A DNA stretch of 46,017 bases from Chitinophagaceae bacterium UBA4407 (lineage in GTDB: Bacteria; Bacteroidota; Bacteroidia; Chitinophagales; Chitinophagaceae): contig DGQT01000062.1 in assembly GCA_002390845.1 (NCBI GenBank), positions 1 to 46,017 on the forward strand, in the 5' to 3' direction. This document shows positions 41,805 through 46,017 of the stretch, in pieces. Position 1 is the stretch's first letter; the number at the start of each line of letters is the position of its first letter. Both the position numbers and the translations under genes were made by a program. The notes under the pieces were generated by a model. The model was not told the DNA's origin. It saw nothing but the letters and a program-made list of their open reading frames with translations, and did not search any database.

Positions 41805-43379
41805 ATGACGCCAGCTTTACACGAATACAATTCCAGTGGCCGAAGTTTTTTTAAAGAAACCAATACGTTTCCAGCCCCCGGATCAAGTGAAGAAAATGTT
41901 GCTTTTCAGCTTCTGCAACATGGGCTATCAAAACAGTTCTCTGAATCTTTTCCCAATGCGCTTGCTGAAAAAACTGTGGTAATCGTTCCTTCACTTACTT
42001 TGGATGTTGCAATTCTTTCTAAAATAAAAGGGCGCATTTTTTATGAGGAACGTATGCTCTGTATGCTGCTGTTATTGCGCATGCCACGCACAAAAGTGGT
42101 ATATATTACCAGCACCCCGATTGATGAATTAATCATTGATTATTACCTGCACCTGTTGCCAGGTATTACAGGATCTCATGCAAAGGAGCGGCTTACATTG
42201 CTGAGTTGTTATGATGCTTCTGCTAAGTCACTTACTGAAAAAATTTTAAGCCGGCCCAGGCTTATGAAACGAATAACCAATGCAATTGCCAGCAAAGAAC
42301 AGGCACACCTGGTTTGTTTTAATCTTACTTCTTTTGAAAAAACATTGTCTGTTCAATTGGGCTTACCTGTTTATGGATGTGATCCTGCCCTGCTATATTG
42401 GGGCACTAAAAGTGGCAGCCGTGAAATATTCAGGCAATGTAATATACCCATGCCGCCAGGTTTTGAAGATGTGGTAACCATCAATGATGTGGCCGAAGCG
42501 CTGTATGCTTTAAAACTTCAAAACCCGGCACTTAAAAAAGCTGTGGTAAAATTAAATGATGGGTTCTCAGGAGAAGGAAATGCCATTTTTTCCTATAAAG
42601 ATCTTGCAACAGACGAACATCTTATGAAGGCAATTGAAACCCAGTTGCCGGACAGGTTGCAGGCTGTTGCATCGGATGTAAATTTTACAGATTTTATGGC
42701 CAAACTAAAAGAAATGCATGGCATTGTAGAAGCTTTTATAGAAGGCGAAATAAAAACTTCGCCCTCTGTTCAATGCAGGATAAATCCTTTGGGTGAAATT
42801 GATGTAATTTCTACACACGATCAGTTGCTTGATGAAGCCACAGGGCAGGTTTTTCTTGGCGCTGCCTTTCCTGCAAGCGAAGCATACAATGTAGCTATTG
42901 GCAAAATGGGCGCAGGCATTTCGGAAGCATTACGCAGTAAAGGCGTGCTGGGCAGGTTCTCAATTGATTTTATCTCCGTACAAAATGGCGATGAATGGAA
43001 TAACTATGCAATTGAGATCAACCTTCGTAAAGGCGGCACCACCCACCCCTACCTGATGCTGCAGTTTTTAACTGACGGAAATTACGACAGCAATACCGGT
43101 ATTTACACCACGGCGGGTGGTCAGCCACGATACTATTTTGCGTCAGATAACCTGCAAAGCGATTTGTATAAAGGACTTACCCCGCAAGATTTGATTGATC
43201 TTGCCATTTACCACGGCCTTATGTATGATGGTTCTAAACAGGAGGGTGTAATGTTTCACCTGCTCGGTGCCCTTTCGCAGTATGGTAAACTTGGTGTGGT
43301 ATGCGTAGGCAGCACCCATGAAAAAGCATACGACTACTATAATAAAGTTATTGCGGTGCTTGAACTTGAATGCAGTTAA
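41805..43379 (+). CDS. PGM1-like ATP-grasp peptide ligase family protein
   Basis: A 524-residue protein with a pre-ATP-grasp domain (about 60-200, VVIVPSLTLDVAILSKIKGR), an ATP-grasp core (about 210-430) with the nucleotide-binding lysines in KKAVVKLNDGFSGEGNAIF and the metal-binding end EINLRKGGTTHPYLMLQFL, and a PGM1-like C-terminal domain (about 450-515, YHGLMYDGSKQEGVMFHLLG). The founding member, PGM1 from pheganomycin synthesis, joins peptides to an amino-acid nucleophile. Substrates here are unknown. A GNAT gene follows after 181 bases. Confidence 0.8.
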   Translation: MTPALHEYNSSGRSFFKETNTFPAPGSSEENVAFQLLQHGLSKQFSESFPNALAEKTVVIVPSLTLDVAILSKIKGRIFYEERMLCMLLLLRMPRTKVVYITSTPIDELIIDYYLHLLPGITGSHAKERLTLLSCYDASAKSLTEKILSRPRLMKRITNAIASKEQAHLVCFNLTSFEKTLSVQLGLPVYGCDPALLYWGTKSGSREIFRQCNIPMPPGFEDVVTINDVAEALYALKLQNPALKKAVVKLNDGFSGEGNAIFSYKDLATDEHLMKAIETQLPDRLQAVASDVNFTDFMAKLKEMHGIVEAFIEGEIKTSPSVQCRINPLGEIDVISTHDQLLDEATGQVFLGAAFPASEAYNVAIGKMGAGISEALRSKGVLGRFSIDFISVQNGDEWNNYAIEINLRKGGTTHPYLMLQFLTDGNYDSNTGIYTTAGGQPRYYFASDNLQSDLYKGLTPQDLIDLAIYHGLMYDGSKQEGVMFHLLGALSQYGKLGVVCVGSTHEKAYDYYNKVIAVLELECS

Positions 43380-43382
43380 TAA

Positions 43383-43519
43383 CGGGAGCAACATTTAGTA
43401 TAGTACTTTTTTTATTAGCCTAACTGAGTTGCTACTATCAAACCCAGTTGCGTCGCACTCCTCAGGGTTCTGCTCAATATTGTACATTGTGCAACAACCT
43501 GTACTATATGTTGCTCCCA
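43383..43519. repeat. Dispersed element R20 inside another inverted repeat
   Basis: Outer inverted pair: GGGAGCAACAT (43383-43393) with ATGTTGCTCCC (43508-43518), plus TAGTAC/GTACTA beside them. Enclosed is a left half of the family: tttattagcctaactgagtt, then TTGCGTCGCACTCCTCAGG (43448-43466). No right family arm is seen. Confidence 0.7.
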
Positions 43520-43544
43520 ACTAATAATATTGCCCTTATATTTT

Positions 43545-43552
43545 TATTTTTG
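43545..43552 (+). promoter_or_regulatory. Bacteroidota -7 box before the GNAT gene
   Basis: TATTTTTG is a full match to TAnnTTTG, only 8 bases before the start codon, so the mRNA would be nearly leaderless. No well-spaced -33 box. Confidence 0.3.
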
Positions 43553-43560
43553 CGTTAATT

Positions 43561-44100
43561 ATGAAAACATTTTCTAACGATCATATCAGCATTGCCGATA
43601 CATCAGATATTCCGGCTATTAAAAACTTACTCAATAGTGCTTACAGGGGAGAAAGTTCCAAACAGGGCTGGACTACAGAAGCCGATCTCATCAGCGGCAA
43701 TACAAGAACAGATGAAGCAACCCTGCAAAAAACAATGCAGCAGCCTGGTAGTATATTTCTAAAGTATACAAATGAAGAAGGCGAAATAATTGCGTGTGTA
43801 AACCTGCAGCAGCATGATAACAAGATCTATTTAGGCATGTTCAGCGTGTCGCCCCGGTTACAGGGCGGCGGTATTGGAAAAAAAATATTACAGGCTGCAG
43901 AAGAATATGCAATTCATTTAAAATGTATTTCAATCTATATGTCGGTAATTTCTGTACGTACAGAATTGATCAATTGGTATAAACGCTATGGATACGTTGA
44001 TACCGGCGAAAGAAAGCCTTTTACAGAGGATGGCATAAGTGGTATACATTTAAAAAAATTAGAATTTATGATACTTGAAAAATTACCAGGTAATATATAA
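43561..44100 (+). CDS. GNAT-family N-acetyltransferase
   Basis: A 179-residue GCN5-related acetyltransferase. The acetyl-CoA-binding motif A is in FSVSPRLQGGGIGKKILQAA (about 98-117), preceded by the core strand KIYLGM and followed by YKRYGYVDTGERKPF. Substrate unknown. It is on the same strand as the PGM1-like ligase but separated by repeat R20, so co-transcription is uncertain. Confidence 0.88.
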   Translation: MKTFSNDHISIADTSDIPAIKNLLNSAYRGESSKQGWTTEADLISGNTRTDEATLQKTMQQPGSIFLKYTNEEGEIIACVNLQQHDNKIYLGMFSVSPRLQGGGIGKKILQAAEEYAIHLKCISIYMSVISVRTELINWYKRYGYVDTGERKPFTEDGISGIHLKKLEFMILEKLPGNI

Positions 44101-44479
44101 TGATTAACCCACGATGTTTCGGAATAATATTTAAAGTTGCCATCATTGTTCTTACAATTAATTATAACCACAGCTTCAATTAAACTTTTGTTTCTAAAAC
44201 AAATCTCGCAATACAGCTTTATGGGGTAGCTGTATTACCTTCAGTCAAGTAATTGCTTCAAATACTTTTTATTCATGTTTTATGATTCAGTAAAACATGG
44301 TTTAATTATTGCTAAATTAAATTCAGCAGTACAAGAGTGCGACGCAAGGAACGCTAAATAATTATTCTGGCTTCGGGCCAATGTTTCTTTGTTTTACGAA
44401 ACCTGAAAACCACACAAGTTAACTGCCTGCATACCATCAATTTCTTCCGGGGATATTTTTAAACAATTAAAATTTTTTC
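44101..44479. other. Gap between GNAT and sugar dehydrogenase genes
   Basis: No gene seen. Two hairpins: TTTGTTT/AAACAAA at about 44188-44204, and AATACAGCT (44210-44218) with AGCTGTATT (44228-44236). The second, with a perfect 9-bp stem, may end the GNAT transcript but lacks a T-run. Element fragment R21 follows at 44328. Confidence 0.5.
44328..44385. repeat. Dispersed element fragment R21 (right arm only)
   Basis: GTACAAGAGTGCGACGCAAG at 44329-44348, then gaacgctaaataattattct and the end ggcttcgggccaatg. It lies upstream of the sugar dehydrogenase gene. Confidence 0.7.
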
Positions 44480-45952
44480 ATGAAAAAGTTAACTGCTAAC
44501 CATGCAACACGCTCAGTACTTTTTTTTAAAGTATTATTTTTTTTCGGCGTCTTACTTACTGCAATCCAGTTAAAAGCCCAGCCACAGGTTACTTTTAGTC
44601 CGCTTATTCAAAACCTTACTTTGCCAATTGAAGTTACGAATGCAAATGATGGTTCGGGACGGCTTTTTATTGTTGAACAAACAGGTATTGTAAAAATTTA
44701 CAAGAACGGCAGTCTGTTAAGCAAACCATTTCTTGATCTGAGCGATATCGTTTCAAATACTGATACGCTAAAAGGCATGTGGAGTATTGCATTTGTTCCG
44801 AATTACAAAGCATTGGGATACTTCTTTGTATACTATACTTCAAAAGGAGGCAATACAGTTATTGCACGTTATCAGGCCAGTAAAAGCAATCCCGATTCTG
44901 CTATAAAAAATTCCGGAGTTACATTATTTTCATTTCCCAGTTCGGGTTTCAATGGGCCTAAGTTTGGTCAATTTCATTTTGGTGCTGATGGCTATCTTTA
45001 TTTTACAGTCAGCGATGGCAGCAGCCCGTCACTAACAACCACATTTGCTCAGGATTTAAGCTTGTATTTCGGAAAAATGATGCGTATCGATGTAAGGCTT
45101 AAAGTAGCTCCCTATTATACCGTACCACCTACCAATCCTTTTGTAAATACGCCGAATGCAAAGCCGGAAATATTTGCTCTTGGGTTTCGCAATGCATGGC
45201 GTTGGAGCTTTGACAGGGAAAATGGAAACATGTGGATTGCTGATGTTGGTGGTGAAAGGTTCGAAGAAATTAATGTAAGTACGCCTGTACAACAGGGCGG
45301 CATGAACTATGGATGGCCCTGCTACGAATCGAATGTATCTTATGTTCCGGCAGGGTGTAAAAATATAAACCGATACACATTCCCGGTTTTTAATTACCCG
45401 CATTTTGGTACACATAGCGGTCAGGCTATCATCGGTGGTTATGTTTACAGAGGTTCAGCTAACCCTGCGTTGAAAGGCTATTACATTTGTTCTGACTACA
45501 GCACTGCCGATTTGTGGAAAATTATCCCCAATGGGGCAGGCGGTTATAATTCTTTCAAGCAAAGCGGAATACCACCCAGTATTGCTGGTTATGGCGAAGG
45601 GGAAGATTTTGAACTTTATGCTGCGTCGCTGGATGGTGTTGTGTATAAAGTACAGGCGGCAGCACCTGCAACAGTTGCTGCTGCAAACGAAGCAGCAATA
45701 ATAGCAGCTAACGGAAAAACCGTTATCTATCCTACACTGGTTGATAACAGTATCGTAATGCTTGAACTTAAAGAAGCATACGATAACGTAAAAATATTTG
45801 ATATAAATGGCAGGGAAGTAATGCGTAAGTCACTTACCAATCAAACCGGCCGCATTAACCTAAATCTTCCAAAATTGAATGCAGGAATGTATGTGGTACA
45901 GCTTACCGGAGATAAGGCAATGATGCAACAGAAAATTTACATATCAAAATGA
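44480..45952 (+). CDS. PQQ-type glucose/sorbosone dehydrogenase-like protein with T9SS sorting domain
   Basis: A 490-residue secreted protein. A signal peptide ends about QLKAQ (residue 34). The central beta-propeller (about 38-400) is of the glucose/sorbosone dehydrogenase type (NANDGSGRLFIVEQTGIVKI, GFRNAWRWSFDRENGNMWIA, GYGEGEDFELYAASLDGVVY), normally PQQ- and calcium-dependent sugar oxidases. The C-terminal 80 residues (VIYPTLVDNS to QQKIYISK) are a type IX secretion sorting domain, so the protein is exported across the outer membrane. Substrate unknown. Confidence 0.88.
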   Translation: MKKLTANHATRSVLFFKVLFFFGVLLTAIQLKAQPQVTFSPLIQNLTLPIEVTNANDGSGRLFIVEQTGIVKIYKNGSLLSKPFLDLSDIVSNTDTLKGMWSIAFVPNYKALGYFFVYYTSKGGNTVIARYQASKSNPDSAIKNSGVTLFSFPSSGFNGPKFGQFHFGADGYLYFTVSDGSSPSLTTTFAQDLSLYFGKMMRIDVRLKVAPYYTVPPTNPFVNTPNAKPEIFALGFRNAWRWSFDRENGNMWIADVGGERFEEINVSTPVQQGGMNYGWPCYESNVSYVPAGCKNINRYTFPVFNYPHFGTHSGQAIIGGYVYRGSANPALKGYYICSDYSTADLWKIIPNGAGGYNSFKQSGIPPSIAGYGEGEDFELYAASLDGVVYKVQAAAPATVAAANEAAIIAANGKTVIYPTLVDNSIVMLELKEAYDNVKIFDINGREVMRKSLTNQTGRINLNLPKLNAGMYVVQLTGDKAMMQQKIYISK

Positions 45953-45975
45953 TTTTAAAAGTTATGCTATAAAAA

Positions 45976-46017
45976 TTTTGAGCCAGGCTATAGTTTATTA
46001 ATGAAGCTTCTGTTGCG
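45976..46017. repeat. Dispersed element R22 (left arm, cut by window end)
   Basis: TTTTGAGCCAGGCTATAGTT from 45976, then tattaatgaagcttctgttgcg running to the end of the window, 23 bases after the dehydrogenase stop. It is the start of a further copy. Confidence 0.8.

Noticed and set aside
87..46017. CRISPR array from the recurring repeats
   Set aside because: The repeats are scattered between genes over the whole window, palindromic at element scale, and not regularly spaced with short unique spacers; no cas gene is present.
87..46017. Insertion sequences or prophage
   Set aside because: No transposase, integrase or phage structural gene was recognised; the elements contain no ORF of useful size.

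Overview
The window reads as chromosome of a Bacteroidota bacterium, most likely Chitinophagaceae or a close relative (inference). Reasons: moderate GC content, A-rich start regions without Shine-Dalgarno sequences, TAnnTTTG-type promoter boxes, type IX secretion C-terminal sorting domains, SusD-free but typical secreted propeller proteins, and the suf and nuo gene orders. No plasmid, phage or transposase gene is visible.

Layout. 1-4717: suf iron-sulfur assembly genes (3' end of sufB, sufC, sufD, sufS, sufE-like, sufT-like). 5117-16258: respiratory complex I, nuoABCD-HIJKLMN plus a small unknown gene; nuoE, nuoF and nuoG are absent and a repeat occupies their place. 16545-22492 (minus strand): priA, a plsC-type acyltransferase, an exported Gfo/Idh-type oxidoreductase, a sterol-desaturase-family protein. 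22629-27539: a YkgJ-type cysteine cluster protein, two MFS transporters, an exported nucleotide pyrophosphatase/phosphodiesterase. 27540-33200: an accessory stretch with a small membrane ORF between duplicated gene ends, an amidase with SH3 domain plus membrane protein, two overlapping LuxR-type regulators, a DUF1566-like lipoprotein. 33399-45952: large secreted propeller/discoidin protein, YtxH protein, tRNA-Gly, TPR protein, RlpA-like protein, esterase-lactonase fusion, PGM1-like ATP-grasp ligase, GNAT acetyltransferase, PQQ-type sugar dehydrogenase.

The outstanding feature is a family of dispersed imperfect palindromes, about two dozen full or partial copies in 46 kb. A full copy has outer ends like TTTTGAGCCGGGC or GCCGGGTACAAAAA, an inner arm TTGCGTCGCACACTTGTACG on one side and GTACAAGTGAGTGACACAAC on the other, and a variable centre. 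Copies mostly begin within a few bases of a stop codon, also inside the nuo and suf operons, and one supplies the end of a coding sequence. The centres carry several unrelated smaller palindromes, so the family looks modular and nested. I do not recognise it as a named element; it is the best candidate for something undescribed here.

Functionally, suf provides Fe-S clusters and the neighbouring nuo genes encode a large Fe-S consumer. Without nuoEFG at the locus the complex would be of the 11-subunit type or must use subunits encoded elsewhere. The remaining genes are mostly housekeeping or cell-envelope and secreted functions with no obvious single pathway.
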